From: Candidatus Thiodictyon syntrophicum
GTDB taxonomy: Bacteria > Pseudomonadota > Gammaproteobacteria > Chromatiales > Chromatiaceae
DNA length: 64,000 nucleotides
Assembly: GCF_002813775.1 (NCBI RefSeq)
Contig: NZ_CP020370.1
Coordinates: forward strand, 3,001,501-3,065,500
Direction: 5' to 3'
Part shown: piece by piece, positions 54,264 to 63,093 of the stretch
How the letters are laid out: the number at the start of each line of letters is the position of its first letter
How positions within the stretch are numbered: the first letter of the stretch is position 1
Translations under genes and position numbers: made by a program
Notes under the pieces: generated by a model
Told to the model about the DNA's origin: nothing
The model's input: only the letters and a program-made list of their open reading frames with translations
Database searches by the model: none

Positions 54264-55844
54264 ATGAGCGACCTTCTCGACCAACTGCGCCGCCGCCGCA
54301 CCTTCGCCATCATCTCGCACCCGGACGCGGGCAAGACGACACTCACCGAAAAGCTGCTGCTGTTCGGCGGCGCCATCCAGATGGCCGGCACGGTCAAGGG
54401 CCGCAAGGCGGCGCGCCATGCGACCTCCGACTGGATGGAACTGGAAAAACAGCGCGGGATCTCGGTGACCTCCTCGGTCATGCAGTTCCCCTACGGCGAC
54501 TGCCTCGTCAACCTGCTCGACACCCCCGGACACGAAGACTTCTCCGAGGACACCTACCGCACCCTGACCGCGGTGGACTCGGCCCTGATGGTGATCGACA
54601 TCGCCAAGGGCGTGGAGGAGCGCACCATCAAGCTGATGGACGTCTGCCGCCTGCGCGACACCCCGATCCTCACCTTCGTCAACAAGCTGGACCGCGAGGG
54701 GCGCGACGCGGTGGAGGTCCTGGACGAGGTGGAGTCGCTGCTCAAGATCCAGTGCGCCCCGGTCACCTGGCCGATCGGCATGGGCAAGCGCTTCAAGGGC
54801 GTCTATGACCTGCGCCACGACCGCACCCACCTGTTCAGCGCCCAGCACGGCGGGGGCATCCAGAGCGGCGAGGTGATCGAGGGGCTTCACCATCCGCGCA
54901 TGGACGAGCTCTTGGGCGACCAGGCGGACGAGTTGCGCCTCGAGATGGAACTGGTCCAGGGCGCCAGCCACCCCTTGGACCTGGACGCCTACCGGGCCGG
55001 CCGCCAGACCCCGGTCTTTTTCGGTTCTGCCATCAACAACTTCGGCGTCAAGGAACTGCTCGACGCCTTCGTCGACTATGCCCCGCCGCCGCGCGCCCGC
55101 TCGACCGTGCAGCGCCGCGTGGAGCCCGCCGAGACCGCCTTCAGCGGCTTCGTCTTCAAGATCCAGGCGAACATGGACCCGGCTCACCGTGACCGGATCG
55201 CCTTCCTGCGCGTCTGCTCCGGGGGCTACACCAAGGGTATGAAGATGTGCCATGTGCGCATCGGCAAGACCATCCAGGTCGCCAACGCCATCACCTTCCA
55301 GGCCGACGAGCGCCGCGCCGTGGAGGAGGCCTGGCCCGGTGACATCATCGGCCTGCACAACCACGGCACCATCCAGATCGGCGACACCTTCACCGAGGGC
55401 GAGGAACTCAAGTACGAGGGCGTCCCCTATTTCGCCCCGGAACTGTTCCGGCGCATCGTGCTGCGCGACCCGCTGCGCATGAAGGCCCTGCAGAAGGGCG
55501 TGGTGCAACTCTCCGAGGAGGGTGCCACCCAGGTCTTCCGGCCGCTCAAGAACAACGACATGATCCTGGGCGCCGTGGGCGTGCTGCAATTCGACGTGGC
55601 CGCCTTTCGCCTCAAGGACGAATACAGCGTGGACGCCGTGGTGGAACCGGTCTCGGTCCACACCGCCCGCTGGATCGGCTGCGATGACCCCAAGATGCTG
55701 GAGCGCTTCAAGGAAAAGGCCTACGAGCACCTGGCCCTGGACGGTGACGACCAACTGGTCTATCTGGCGCCCACCCGGGTCAACCTGGGGCTGACGATCG
55801 AGCGCTGGCCGGACATCCGGTTCCTCGCCACGCGGGAACTGTAG
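54264..55844 (+). CDS. prfC: Peptide chain release factor 3
   Basis: A 526-residue RF3 GTPase that recycles RF1/RF2 from the ribosome after termination. G1 [11 protein letters not shown] is at residues 17-27, the [12 protein letters not shown] switch follows, then [16 protein letters not shown] (G3) and FVNKLDREG (G4). The length equals that of E. coli RF3 within a few residues. The C-terminal domain ends [12 protein letters not shown] and beyond. The gene is flanked by palindromic gaps and has no operon partner. Confidence 0.96.
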   Translation: MSDLLDQLRRRRTFAIISHPDAGKTTLTEKLLLFGGAIQMAGTVKGRKAARHATSDWMELEKQRGISVTSSVMQFPYGDCLVNLLDTPGHEDFSEDTYRTLTAVDSALMVIDIAKGVEERTIKLMDVCRLRDTPILTFVNKLDREGRDAVEVLDEVESLLKIQCAPVTWPIGMGKRFKGVYDLRHDRTHLFSAQHGGGIQSGEVIEGLHHPRMDELLGDQADELRLEMELVQGASHPLDLDAYRAGRQTPVFFGSAINNFGVKELLDAFVDYAPPPRARSTVQRRVEPAETAFSGFVFKIQANMDPAHRDRIAFLRVCSGGYTKGMKMCHVRIGKTIQVANAITFQADERRAVEEAWPGDIIGLHNHGTIQIGDTFTEGEELKYEGVPYFAPELFRRIVLRDPLRMKALQKGVVQLSEEGATQVFRPLKNNDMILGAVGVLQFDVAAFRLKDEYSVDAVVEPVSVHTARWIGCDDPKMLERFKEKAYEHLALDGDDQLVYLAPTRVNLGLTIERWPDIRFLATREL

Positions 55845-56316
55845 CCGCGAGCGACAGATCGCGGTCCCAGGCTCCGCGTCACTGCCATTGAGTGAAGGCG
55901 CACCCGCCGGTCGCGGCGCCTCTGCCTGGAGTCCAAGGCTCTACCGTGAAAGTGCGTAGTCAGGCCATCCTGGCCTGACGGTGTCGGGGCTGGAACAGTC
56001 AGGGCTGGAAGCCCTGACTACGCCGCCCCGCACGCTGGCCATCGGCTAGCGGTCGAGAGGACTTTCATGTTCCGGGGTGGCGCGGGTGCCATGGCCGTTA
56101 GCCTTGACGCGCGCCAAGGCGCAAGCCGTGGACTCCTGGCGCTTGGGCTGCGGCGCTCAACTTGACGGCAGTGACGCTCCAGCCGAAGAAAATGACTGGT
56201 TAGCGAAAAGTTGCGGCGGTCGGGCAGCGCGACGCCCAGATAGGGTTTGCATCGGATCGAGTCCGGGTTTAGGATGCGAATAGTTCTCGTTAGCTAATGG
56301 TGTCTTACCTGCCATC
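55845..56316. repeat. Repeat-filled gap: GTAGTCAGG hairpins and AGTCCAAGGC element
   Basis: 55953-56023 holds TAGTCAGGCCATCCTGGCCTGA and GTCAGGGCTGGAAGCCCTGAC, each a hairpin and together an inverted pair. 55924-55940 and 56096-56160 are members of the AGTCCAAGGCT family. No gene is supported in this 472-bp region upstream of feoA. Confidence 0.6.
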
Positions 56317-56703
56317 ATGATCAACTCCACCGTCGCCTGCCCTGACTGCCCAGCCCCAAGCGCCCATCGCGCGGATGCGGCCAACCCCGGTCGCCTGGAG
56401 ACCTGGGTGCGGTCACTCTGGTCCGCGCGGCCGCTGACGCGTCCCGTCGAGCCCGCCGACACCGAGCGCTTGACGACCCTCAAGGCGATGCGGGTCGGGG
56501 AGCGCGGGCGGGTGCAGGGCTTCGCGGAGGGGGGCCGGGCCTATCGCCGCAAGCTGCTGTCCATGGGGCTGACCCCGGGGGTGCAGTTCCAGGTGTTGCG
56601 GGTCGCGCCCCTGGGCGACCCGGTGGAGGTGCGGGTGCGCGGCTCGAATCTCAGCCTCCGCAGGGACGAGGCGGCGACGCTGCGGGTCGAGCGTCTAACG
56701 TGA
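56317..56703 (+). CDS. feoA: Ferrous iron transport protein A
   Basis: A 128-residue protein; the SH3-like FeoA domain fills residues 52-128 (LKAMRVGERGRVQGFAEG, RRKLLSMGLTPGVQFQVLRV, LSLRRDEAATLRVE). The N-terminal 50 residues, with a CPDC pair, are not typical of FeoA and may be a real extension or a mis-chosen start; an ATG at 56488 would give a minimal form. Its stop overlaps the feoB GTG by 4 bp. It assists FeoB in Fe2+ uptake. Confidence 0.87.
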   Translation: MINSTVACPDCPAPSAHRADAANPGRLETWVRSLWSARPLTRPVEPADTERLTTLKAMRVGERGRVQGFAEGGRAYRRKLLSMGLTPGVQFQVLRVAPLGDPVEVRVRGSNLSLRRDEAATLRVERLT

Positions 56704-59060
56704 GTGCGCACCCCGAGTTCACTATCGGGGTGGTCGGCAACCCCAACTGCGGCAAGACGACGCTGTTTAATGCCCTGACCGGCGCCCGGCAGCGGGTGGG
56801 GAACTGGCCCGGGGTGACGGTCGAGCGCAAGACCGGGCGTTACCGCTTCGAGGGCGTGGATTTCAACCTGGTGGACCTGCCCGGGACCTACTCCCTGGAT
56901 GTCATCGCGGCCGGGACCGACCAGGACGTGTCGCTTGATGAGCGCATCGCCCGCGACTTCGTGCACGCGCGCGAGGCGGACCTTATCCTCAACATCCTGG
57001 ATGCCTCAAGCCTTGAGCGCAACCTCTATCTCACCACGCAGTTGATCGAGATGGGGCGCCCCCTGGTCTTGGCCCTCAACATGATCGACGTGGCCCGCGA
57101 CCACGGCCTGCGCATCGACGTGGATGAACTGGCCCGGCAGCTCGGCTGCCCGGTGGTCCCGGTCTCCGCGGCCGGCGGGGAGGGCCTGGACCACTTGAAG
57201 CAGGTGGTGCTGGCGGCCGTGCAGGCCCCGCCGGTCGCCACCGCGCAGGTCGTCTACGGCGAGACCCTGGAGTCCGCCATGGCCGTGCTCCTGCCGCGCC
57301 TCACCCCCATCGCGGCGGCCGCCGGGGACCCGCCGCGGTGGCTCGCCGCCCGGCTGCTAGAGGGCGACGATCTGGTGCGCGGCCTGGTGGGGGAGGCGGT
57401 CAGCCCCGCCGAGGTCCGCTCCCTGCTCGGGGAGCAGGCGGACGACGTGGACATCCTGCTGGCCGACGCCCGCTACGGCTTCGCCCACGGGCTCACCCAC
57501 GCGACCGTGGTCCAGACCGGGCAGGCGTCGCGCGATCTGTCCGACGCCATCGATCGGGTCATACTCAACCGGGTGTTGGGCATCCCGATCTTCCTCGCCG
57601 TGATGTACCTGCTGTTCATGTTCACCATCAACATCGGCGGGGCCTTCATCGACTTTTTCGACCAGGCGGCCGACACCCTCTTCGTCGCCGGCACCGCGCA
57701 TATCCTGACCGGTCTGGGGGCGCCCGCCTGGCTGACCCTGCTGCTGGCCGAGGGCCTGGGCGGCGGTCTGCGGGTGGTCGCCACCTTTATCCCGATCATC
57801 GGCTTTCTCTATATCTTCCTGTCCGCGCTGGAGGATTCCGGGTATATGGCGCGCGCCGCCTTCGTCATGGACCGCTTCATGCGCGCTATCGGTCTGCCCG
57901 GCAAGTCATTCGTACCGCTCCTGGTCGGCTTCGGCTGCAACGTGCCGGCCATCATGGCCACCCGTACCCTGGAGAACCATCGCGACCGGATCCTGACCAT
58001 CCTCATGGCCCCCTTCATGTCCTGCGGGGCGCGACTGCCGGTCTATGCGCTCTTCGCCGCCGCCTTCTTCCCGGTGGGCGGGCAAAACGTCGTCTTCGGG
58101 CTCTATCTCATCGGCATCGCGGTGGCGGTGCTGACCGGCTTCGTCATGAAGTTGACCCTGCTCAAGGGGGAGAGCACCCCCTTCGTCATGGAACTGCCGC
58201 CCTACCACCTGCCGCGGGTCAAGGGCGTGGTCATGCGGACCTGGGAGCGCACCCAGGGATTCGTGGTCGGGGCCGGGCGGGTCATAGTCCCGATGGTCCT
58301 GGTCATTACGGTGTTCAACAGCCTGGGCACGGACGGCAGTTATGGCAACCAGGGCAGCGACCGCTCCGTGCTGGCCGCGCTCGGCCGCACCGCGGCCCCG
58401 GCCTTCTCCCCCATGGGGCTCAACGCGGACAACTGGCCGGCGACCGTCGGCATCTTCACCGGCATCCTGGCCAAGGAGGCGGTGGTGGGAACGCTCGACG
58501 CCACCTACTCGGCCTTGGGCGCCGCGGCTGCCGGGGCCGCGCCGCCGCCGCCGCCGTTCAGCCTGTGGGGCGGCCTGCAGGCCGCAGTGGCGACCATCCC
58601 CGCGAACCTGGGTCAGGCCCTGGGGAACTGGGGCGACCCACTGGGGCTGGATCTGGGCAACCTGAACGACACCCAGGAGGCCGCCGCCCGCCAGTCGGTC
58701 AAGAGCGGCACCTTCGGGGCCATGGCCGCGCGCTTCGACGGGGCGGCCGGCGCCTTCGCCTACCTGCTGTTCATCCTCCTCTATGCCCCCTGCACCGCGG
58801 CCGTCGCCGCCATCTGGCGGGAAAGCAGCCCCGGCTGGACCCTCTTCGCCGTGGGCTGGACCACCGGCCTGGGCTACGCCATCGCCACCATCTTCTACCA
58901 GGGCGCCATCTTTGCCCGCAACCCGGCCAGCAGCGCCGCCTGGATCGCCGCCATGGTCGGACTCTTCATCGCCGCGGTCGTCCTGATGCGCGTGCTCGCC
59001 GACCGCGTCGGCCCGGGCCGGGGGCTAGACCCCGGACAACCGCTGATCAAAGGGGTTTGA
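56700..59060 (+). CDS. feoB: Ferrous iron transporter FeoB
   Basis: A 786-residue inner-membrane Fe2+ transporter. The cytosolic G-protein has GNPNCGKT at residues 13-20, LPGTYSLD (G3 region) and LNMIDVA (G4). The helical spacer follows, then two gate domains with VGFGCNVPAIMATRTLENHRDR and LYAPCTAAVAAIWRESS, each with the Cys typical of FeoB gates. The length is standard. Co-translation with feoA and a feoC 2 bp after the stop make a complete feoABC operon, usually under Fur/Fnr control, though no box was identified. Confidence 0.96.
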   Translation: MSAHPEFTIGVVGNPNCGKTTLFNALTGARQRVGNWPGVTVERKTGRYRFEGVDFNLVDLPGTYSLDVIAAGTDQDVSLDERIARDFVHAREADLILNILDASSLERNLYLTTQLIEMGRPLVLALNMIDVARDHGLRIDVDELARQLGCPVVPVSAAGGEGLDHLKQVVLAAVQAPPVATAQVVYGETLESAMAVLLPRLTPIAAAAGDPPRWLAARLLEGDDLVRGLVGEAVSPAEVRSLLGEQADDVDILLADARYGFAHGLTHATVVQTGQASRDLSDAIDRVILNRVLGIPIFLAVMYLLFMFTINIGGAFIDFFDQAADTLFVAGTAHILTGLGAPAWLTLLLAEGLGGGLRVVATFIPIIGFLYIFLSALEDSGYMARAAFVMDRFMRAIGLPGKSFVPLLVGFGCNVPAIMATRTLENHRDRILTILMAPFMSCGARLPVYALFAAAFFPVGGQNVVFGLYLIGIAVAVLTGFVMKLTLLKGESTPFVMELPPYHLPRVKGVVMRTWERTQGFVVGAGRVIVPMVLVITVFNSLGTDGSYGNQGSDRSVLAALGRTAAPAFSPMGLNADNWPATVGIFTGILAKEAVVGTLDATYSALGAAAAGAAPPPPPFSLWGGLQAAVATIPANLGQALGNWGDPLGLDLGNLNDTQEAAARQSVKSGTFGAMAARFDGAAGAFAYLLFILLYAPCTAAVAAIWRESSPGWTLFAVGWTTGLGYAIATIFYQGAIFARNPASSAAWIAAMVGLFIAAVVLMRVLADRVGPGRGLDPGQPLIKGV

Positions 59061-59062
59061 CC

Positions 59063-59302
59063 ATGATCCTATCCGAACTGACCGGTTACCTCGCCGAACA
59101 CCACCGCGCCCCCCTGATCGACCTGGCCACCCGCTTCGACGCCAGCCCCGATGCCGTGCGCGGCATGTTGGCGACGCTGGAGCGCCGCGGCCGGGTGCGG
59201 CGCATCGCCAACGGCGCGGCCTGCGGGAGCGGGTGCGGCAAGTGCGATCAGTCGAAGGTGGAGACCTATGAGTGGGTGGGTGCCGCGGTCCAGGCGGACT
59301 GA
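59063..59302 (+). CDS. feoC: FeoC-type small [Fe-S]/winged-helix regulator
   Basis: A 79-residue protein beginning 2 bp after the feoB stop. Residues 1-50 form a winged helix (LSELTGYLAEHHRAPLIDLA, AVRGMLATLERRGRVRRI), and the loop CGSGCGKCDQ holds three Cys that in FeoC relatives bind a [4Fe-4S] cluster. It may sense oxygen or iron and regulate FeoB stability. The ATG is preceded by GGGG-containing sequence within the feoB end. Confidence 0.85.
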   Translation: MILSELTGYLAEHHRAPLIDLATRFDASPDAVRGMLATLERRGRVRRIANGAACGSGCGKCDQSKVETYEWVGAAVQAD

Positions 59303-59750
59303 CGATCCGGAGTCCAAGGCTTCAGCCTTCGCGGCAGCGCGTGCCGCGGGCCTCGATCATAAATCCGCCCAGCCCACCCCCTCGTGACACCGCTCTAACG
59401 GTGTCACGCAGGTGTTGGGCGCTCTGCGCCCCGAGGCCGACGGGCGGAGTTATGACCAAGGCCCACTCGAAGAACGGGATCACTGCTTGCCTCCGTTTCG
59501 CGGTTGACTGTTCCCGGCGTGGTTGCGCCTGGTAGCCGTTGGGGTTCCTGCGTCACCCCACCAATTGGACGCGACGGTCCAGGCGGCACCAGCCCTCCGC
59601 AAAACGTTTTTGCGCGGCAACGTTGCCGCATAACGCACGAACGGTGCAGCGAGAGCATCCGTCCAACCCATTGAAGAACGGCGGATACTTTTCCCGGGAA
59701 CCCGAGCGACGCCGGTTTATGCGGCAGTTCGTCCGCCGAATTGCGGTTAA
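59303..59750. repeat. Gene-free region with degenerate copies of the island repeat
   Basis: 59309-59330 has an AGTCCAAGGCT element. 59605-59634 carries GCGCGGCAACGTTGCCGCATAA, and 59687-59745 resembles the last part of the 280-bp island repeat (CGGTTTATG, GTTCGTCCG). No frame with family features was found. Confidence 0.5.
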
Positions 59751-60030
59751 GGCGGCAAGGTTGCCGGATAACGCCCCGCCAGCGCCGCCCGTCGCCGCGC
59801 CAGCACATTGCTTTACTCAGTAATTTGCCCTTGACAGCCCCAGAATCGCCGGTTTGTGCGGAACGCATCTTGCCCCGCGGCGTGGTCTACGCGGTAAGAT
59901 TGCCGCATAAACCACTGATGGTGCAGGCTGTGGGTGCGCTCAGGGTCTTGACAGTCGCGCGGATTTTTGATCCACTGGCGAGGACCCGGCGGTTTATGAG
60001 GTAGTTCGTCCGTCGAAATCTAGCTAGGTT
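59751..60030 (+). repeat. ~280-bp direct repeat, copy 1 (island left boundary)
   Basis: Starts GGCGGCAAGGTTGCCGGATAA and ends ATCTAGCTAGG. By eye about 90 percent identical to 63094-63371 in the same orientation, including CCCAGAATCGCCGGTTTGTG and GTCGCGCGGATTTTTGAT. It contains hairpins of the type GCGGCAA-TTGCCGCATAA. Confidence 0.85.
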
Positions 60031-60036
60031 CACCTC

Positions 60037-60258
60037 GTGTACGATCAACGGGAGTTTTGCTGTCCGTATTGCAGCGCGATAATTGTGGCTGAAAAAATTC
60101 AGAATTCGTGCTATTTAGAGGAGCGAAGCCGCAACCGCATAACGAAGTTGATGCGGTTGCGGCTTCGCTCCGCTGAACGGAAAGAATTTTTTCAGCCGCC
60201 CTTGGTGCGCTGCTATTGGCTCGGCAGGCCTGAAGTTGTCTGGACGCCGGGAACCTAG
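60037..60258 (+). CDS. Doubtful zinc-ribbon-like small ORF
   Basis: A 73-codon frame starting at GTG whose first part (YDQREFCCPYCSAIIVAEKI) has a C-x-x-C as in zinc ribbons. The rest is read through a large nested inverted repeat (60087-60197), so the present C-terminus is not ancestral. It may be a remnant interrupted by the palindrome. Confidence 0.3.
   Translation: MYDQREFCCPYCSAIIVAEKIQNSCYLEERSRNRITKLMRLRLRSAERKEFFQPPLVRCYWLGRPEVVWTPGT
60087..60197. repeat. Nested perfect inverted repeat (MITE-like)
   Basis: Outer arms 60087-60100 and 60184-60197 (GGCTGAAAAAATTC and its complement) and inner arms 60120-60140 and 60151-60171 (GGAGCGAAGCCGCAACCGCA with one more base) are perfect, with a 10-nt loop. 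Confidence 0.8.
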
Positions 60259-60267
60259 CTATCGCTC

Positions 60268-60308
60268 AAGCTGAAATCGGTGTCGCTCTCGCTCCACCGA
60301 TTCAGCTT
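60268..60308. repeat. Hairpin AAGCTGAAATCGGTG / CACCGATTCAGCTT
   Basis: A 14-bp stem with one bulged A and a 12-nt loop, about 50 bp upstream of the PIN gene. It could be an operator, a terminator for upstream transcription or a recombination-site relic. Confidence 0.5.
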
Positions 60309-60356
60309 AGCTTCTTAGTTAGCTGCGTAAACCAGCGCACAGGTACCTATTGAACC

Positions 60357-60827
60357 ATGACTGCTACGGTCTACATAGAGTCTTCGGTCATCAGCTACTT
60401 GGCTTCAAGGCCAAGTCGCGATTTGGTTATAGCCGCGCGCCAAGCAATTACCGCCGAGTGGTGGGACGCACGTCGCCATCAGTACGACGTATTCATCTCC
60501 ACGCTTGTCGAAAATGAGATCTCCAAAGGAGACCCCAACGCAGCCCAGACGCGGCTTGCGCTTGTTGACGAAATCCCCGCGTTGGATATCACTGATCAAG
60601 CCAACGCCCTGGCTAAGGACTTGATCGCGCTCGGCGCGGTGCCAAAGAACAGCGAGGATGACGCGCTTCATATCGGCATCGCTGCGGCAGCAGGCATAGA
60701 CTACTTGCTAACGTGGAATTTCAAGCACATCAACAACGCTGAAACCAAACAAGCAATCGCTGCAGTCATTGAGCGCCATGGTTTCCTCTGTCCGGTTTTG
60801 TGTTCACCCGAAGAGTTAGGGCCTTAG
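60357..60827 (+). CDS. PIN-domain protein, probable toxin
   Basis: A 156-residue PIN-like protein. YIESSVISYLASRPSRDLVI is the N-terminal strand and helix; acidic residues follow in STLVENEISKGDP and in SEDDALHIGIAAAAGIDYLLTWNF-type sequence, where the last Asp/Asn of PIN nucleases lies. The first acidic residue is Glu rather than the usual Asp. Such proteins pair with a short antitoxin-like partner; here that gene starts 3 bp after the stop. RNA cleavage is inferred. Confidence 0.82.
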   Translation: MTATVYIESSVISYLASRPSRDLVIAARQAITAEWWDARRHQYDVFISTLVENEISKGDPNAAQTRLALVDEIPALDITDQANALAKDLIALGAVPKNSEDDALHIGIAAAAGIDYLLTWNFKHINNAETKQAIAAVIERHGFLCPVLCSPEELGP

Positions 60828-60830
60828 ATC

Positions 60831-61004
60831 ATGCATGAAGATCCAATCGTCGCAGAAATTCGGAAGTTCCGTGCAGAACATGCGGAAAAGTACGGTCATG
60901 ACCTTGATCGGATTTGCAACGCGCTGAGGGACCAGCAAGCGAAGTCTAAGCGTAAAGTGGTCACCCGCAGCCCCCGTTTGCTGCTCAAGCAAACCGGCCG
61001 CTAA
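60831..61004 (+). CDS. Small partner of the PIN protein (putative antitoxin)
   Basis: A 57-residue protein, MHEDPIVAEIRKFRAEHAEK followed by YGHDLDRICNALRDQQ, a basic stretch and a Leu-rich end. The D-P-I-V-x-E-x-R start and YD-like middle match a short protein family found directly downstream of PIN genes in many cyanobacteria and proteobacteria. The gap to the PIN stop is 3 bp, so it is co-translated. No DNA-binding fold is obvious. Confidence 0.7.
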   Translation: MHEDPIVAEIRKFRAEHAEKYGHDLDRICNALRDQQAKSKRKVVTRSPRLLLKQTGR

Positions 61005-61053
61005 CTTTCGCCTCAAAAGCGAGCGCGCGCCACAGGCGGGTTATGGTGGCGGG

Positions 61054-61190
61054 TTACGGTGACAGTTTACTAAATGCACTGAATGCAAACTGTCACCGTA
61101 ATTCCGCGTTGAACGCAACCCGTAATTACTGTATTTGGTAAACTGTCACCGTAATTTGTCACCGTAATTCTCAAACTATCACCGTAATTC
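61054..61190. repeat. Cluster of GTCACCGTAATT repeats
   Basis: Four direct copies of a TRTCACCGTAATT motif (about 61091, 61144, 61157 and 61178) and one inverted copy (GGTGACAGTTTAC at 61057). It looks like transposon-end sequence that has been rearranged; its last copy forms the end of the HEPN gene. Confidence 0.75.
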
Positions 61191-61497
61191 TCTCATCGAT
61201 CGGACTGCCGGTGTAATCCGCCAGCAACCGCAGGTCGGCGGCACGATTGAACGCCTTCCCCAAGGCCAGCGGCACGCGCCCGGATTTCACCCAGTGCAGG
61301 CTGAACGCGGTGATAAGACCGCTGTGACTCTTACCCGGCCTTGCATCGGCGCCGAGCGACAGCAAGCCGGCGCGCGTTGCGTCGAACATCGCGTAATAGG
61401 CCCGATTGCAGGCCCCTTCGGGATCGTCGCGCTCCGCTAGCACCTCAGCCGAGGCCAGTGCCCGGCGGGCCTTGGCGAGCAGCTCGTCGGGTGTCAC
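61171..61497 (-). CDS. HEPN-domain protein, C-terminally truncated
   Basis: A 108-residue HEPN protein: LLAKARRALASAEVLAERDD, then EGACNRAYYAMFDATRAGLL, with the RxxYYAxF-type helix. The final residues RITVIV are encoded by the GTCACCGTAATT repeat, and the usual last helix is missing, so an insertion has replaced its end. HEPN RNases of this type are toxins inhibited by MNT partners. Its start overlaps the MNT stop by 4 bp. The canonical R-x(4-6)-H motif is not clearly present, which may mean it is inactive. Confidence 0.8.
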   Translation of the reverse strand: MTPDELLAKARRALASAEVLAERDDPEGACNRAYYAMFDATRAGLLSLGADARPGKSHSGLITAFSLHWVKSGRVPLALGKAFNRAADLRLLADYTGSPIDERITVIV

Positions 61498-61829
61498 AAG
61501 GGCACTCCCTCGCGCCGGATGGCCGCGATCAACGCTGGATTCGGGAAGGTCTCAGGGAGGTCCCAATCGTCTTGCCACAGGGGCAGGGGCTGGATATGGA
61601 TACCGGTCTCCAACAAGACGTCATAAGCCAGATCGTCCAGCGCCAACTTGGCCGGTATGAAGGCCCCGCGCGGTCCTTTCAGCAGCAGCGCGATATCGAG
61701 ATCGCTGTCCGGGCGGGCGTCGCCCCGCGCCCGGCTGCCGAACAGCCAGGCCTGGCGGAAGGGGTAAAGGCTCGCTACCGTATCGAGAAAACGCCTTGCT
61801 GCATCGAGCGTCAGCGAGTCAGGGGTCAT
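61494..61829 (-). CDS. MNT nucleotidyltransferase, HEPN partner
   Basis: A 111-residue protein with AWLFGSRARGDARPDSDLDIALL, the G-S-x-A-R-G-x(n)-S-D-x-D motif of MntA antitoxins. Family members add AMP to the HEPN toxin. The ATG at 61829 starts the conserved region. It is first in the pair, overlapping HEPN by 4 bp. A stand-alone relative is at 36415. Confidence 0.88.
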   Translation of the reverse strand: MTPDSLTLDAARRFLDTVASLYPFRQAWLFGSRARGDARPDSDLDIALLLKGPRGAFIPAKLALDDLAYDVLLETGIHIQPLPLWQDDWDLPETFPNPALIAAIRREGVPL

Positions 61830-62187
61830 AGCGGCGCCCATTATTCGGCCACGTCGATCATGAATAGTCCTCGCTCGCAAAGGGATCGCCCTGTCGGGAT
61901 TGTCGCGACTTGGGTCGCGCCGGTGTTGGCCAATAGGCGAAGGGTCGGCACACACTGCGCCCGCAACGCGCTGTGCCTGCGCTCGCGCAGCACCCATGTC
62001 GGATCGCCTGAACACCACGGCTGGCATCGTTATAACACGTTGATACACAAGAGAACCACCTCGGCGCAGCATCTCGGCCGTCGACAGAACCGCGCCGATG
62101 CTGGGAGAATGCCCCCGGGATCGGGGCGATCCCGGCCCCAGGCCGACCTACAAACCCGTGGCCGGAATTATGATCAAGGCCCCGGTC

Positions 62188-62232
62188 ACCCTACGGCTGC
62201 GAGGACCTGTCGGGCAACGTCTGGACGCGCAA
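62188..62232 (+). pseudogene. Remnant of a formylglycine-generating-enzyme-like protein
   Basis: Codons read SPYGCEDLSGNVWTRN, matching the D-L-S-G-N-V-W motif of the FGE-sulfatase family, then diverge. No start or catalytic Cys pair is nearby. It is the only recognisable sequence in 61830-62427. Confidence 0.4.
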
Positions 62233-62427
62233 CGGGAGGCTATCCTCTGATCTCCATTCTGGAGACGGTTTACTCAATCGAGACTGGCCTCTCATACCAA
62301 ATCAAGTATCCTGTCCCCGGAACTGGTCGGCCCCGGAACTGGTCCGCATCCGCACCATCGCGGAGTTGTTCGCGAAGGATCGACGGGCTATATTGTAGCC
62401 CGATCGGCGATATAACCGGAGATTGCA

Positions 62428-62697
62428 GTGGTAGCCCTTTCCATCGAATTGCCCGAGGAGTTGGCGGCTGCAAGCCTGGATGTCGCCCGCGGGCTCGGCG
62501 TGTCCAGGTCCGAGTTGATCCGCCGGGCGTTGGAGCACGAGATTGCACAAGCCCGCGCGGCGGCGGAGCGCCGCACCATGGCCGAGGACTTGCGGGCCAT
62601 GGCTTGCGACCCCGTGGCCCGCCGTTTCGCGCAAGACCTCGACGCGGCGCTTGGCGAACCGCTGCCGCCGGAGCGAGAAGCCTGGTGGAAAGGCTGA
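62428..62697 (+). CDS. Ribbon-helix-helix antitoxin
   Basis: An 89-residue protein starting at GTG (GGAG at 62418-62421). ALSIELPEELAAASLDVARG with LGVSRSELIRRALEHEI is a CopG-type ribbon-helix-helix; the rest is an acidic helix ending PPEREAWWKG. It should bind and block the MazF-type toxin whose gene overlaps its last 13 bp, and repress the operon. Confidence 0.86.
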   Translation: MVALSIELPEELAAASLDVARGLGVSRSELIRRALEHEIAQARAAAERRTMAEDLRAMACDPVARRFAQDLDAALGEPLPPEREAWWKG

Positions 62698-63032
62698 TCC
62701 GCGGCGGCATCCACCTGGCGCGACTCGACCCGGCCAAGGGCGCGGAGATCGGGAAGCTCCGTCCGGTGGCCTTGCTGTCCGCGCCGGAGATCCTGGAGAT
62801 CGACTCCCCGCTGTTGTTCGTCTGCCCCTTAAGCAGCCGATCCGAGCCCCGCTATGCGTCCCTGCATGTCCCCTTGTCGCCGCGCGACGACCTGAAGGCA
62901 GAGAGTTTCGCGCTGGTGGAGCACTGCCGCGCCATCAGCCGTACCCGACTCTGCGGCCCCCCGATCGCTCGATTGACCGAGTCCGAGATCGAGGTCGTTC
63001 TGCACCGGCTTATGCGCCTCGTGGGGCTGTAG
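62685..63032 (+). CDS. MazF/PemK-type toxin
   Basis: A 115-residue protein starting at GTG inside the antitoxin gene. MERLIRGGIHLARLDPAKGA is followed by GKLRPVALLSA (the conserved Arg-Pro), LLFVCPLSS and ALVEHCRAISRTRL, the standard PemK/MazF strands, and ends LHRLMRLVGL. It is an mRNA interferase that cuts at short single-stranded sites. Overlapping order antitoxin-toxin supports pairing. Confidence 0.9.
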   Translation: MERLIRGGIHLARLDPAKGAEIGKLRPVALLSAPEILEIDSPLLFVCPLSSRSEPRYASLHVPLSPRDDLKAESFALVEHCRAISRTRLCGPPIARLTESEIEVVLHRLMRLVGL

Positions 63033-63093
63033 CGAGTAGTCGGACGTTTTGTTATTCCGTGGTCTGTCCCTGGTATCCCTGGTATCCCTTTTG

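Noticed and set aside
57338-59302. A 654-codon frame overlapping feoB
   Set aside because: It is the Arg/Gly/Pro-rich shadow of feoB; only its last 79 codons, which are feoC, are real.
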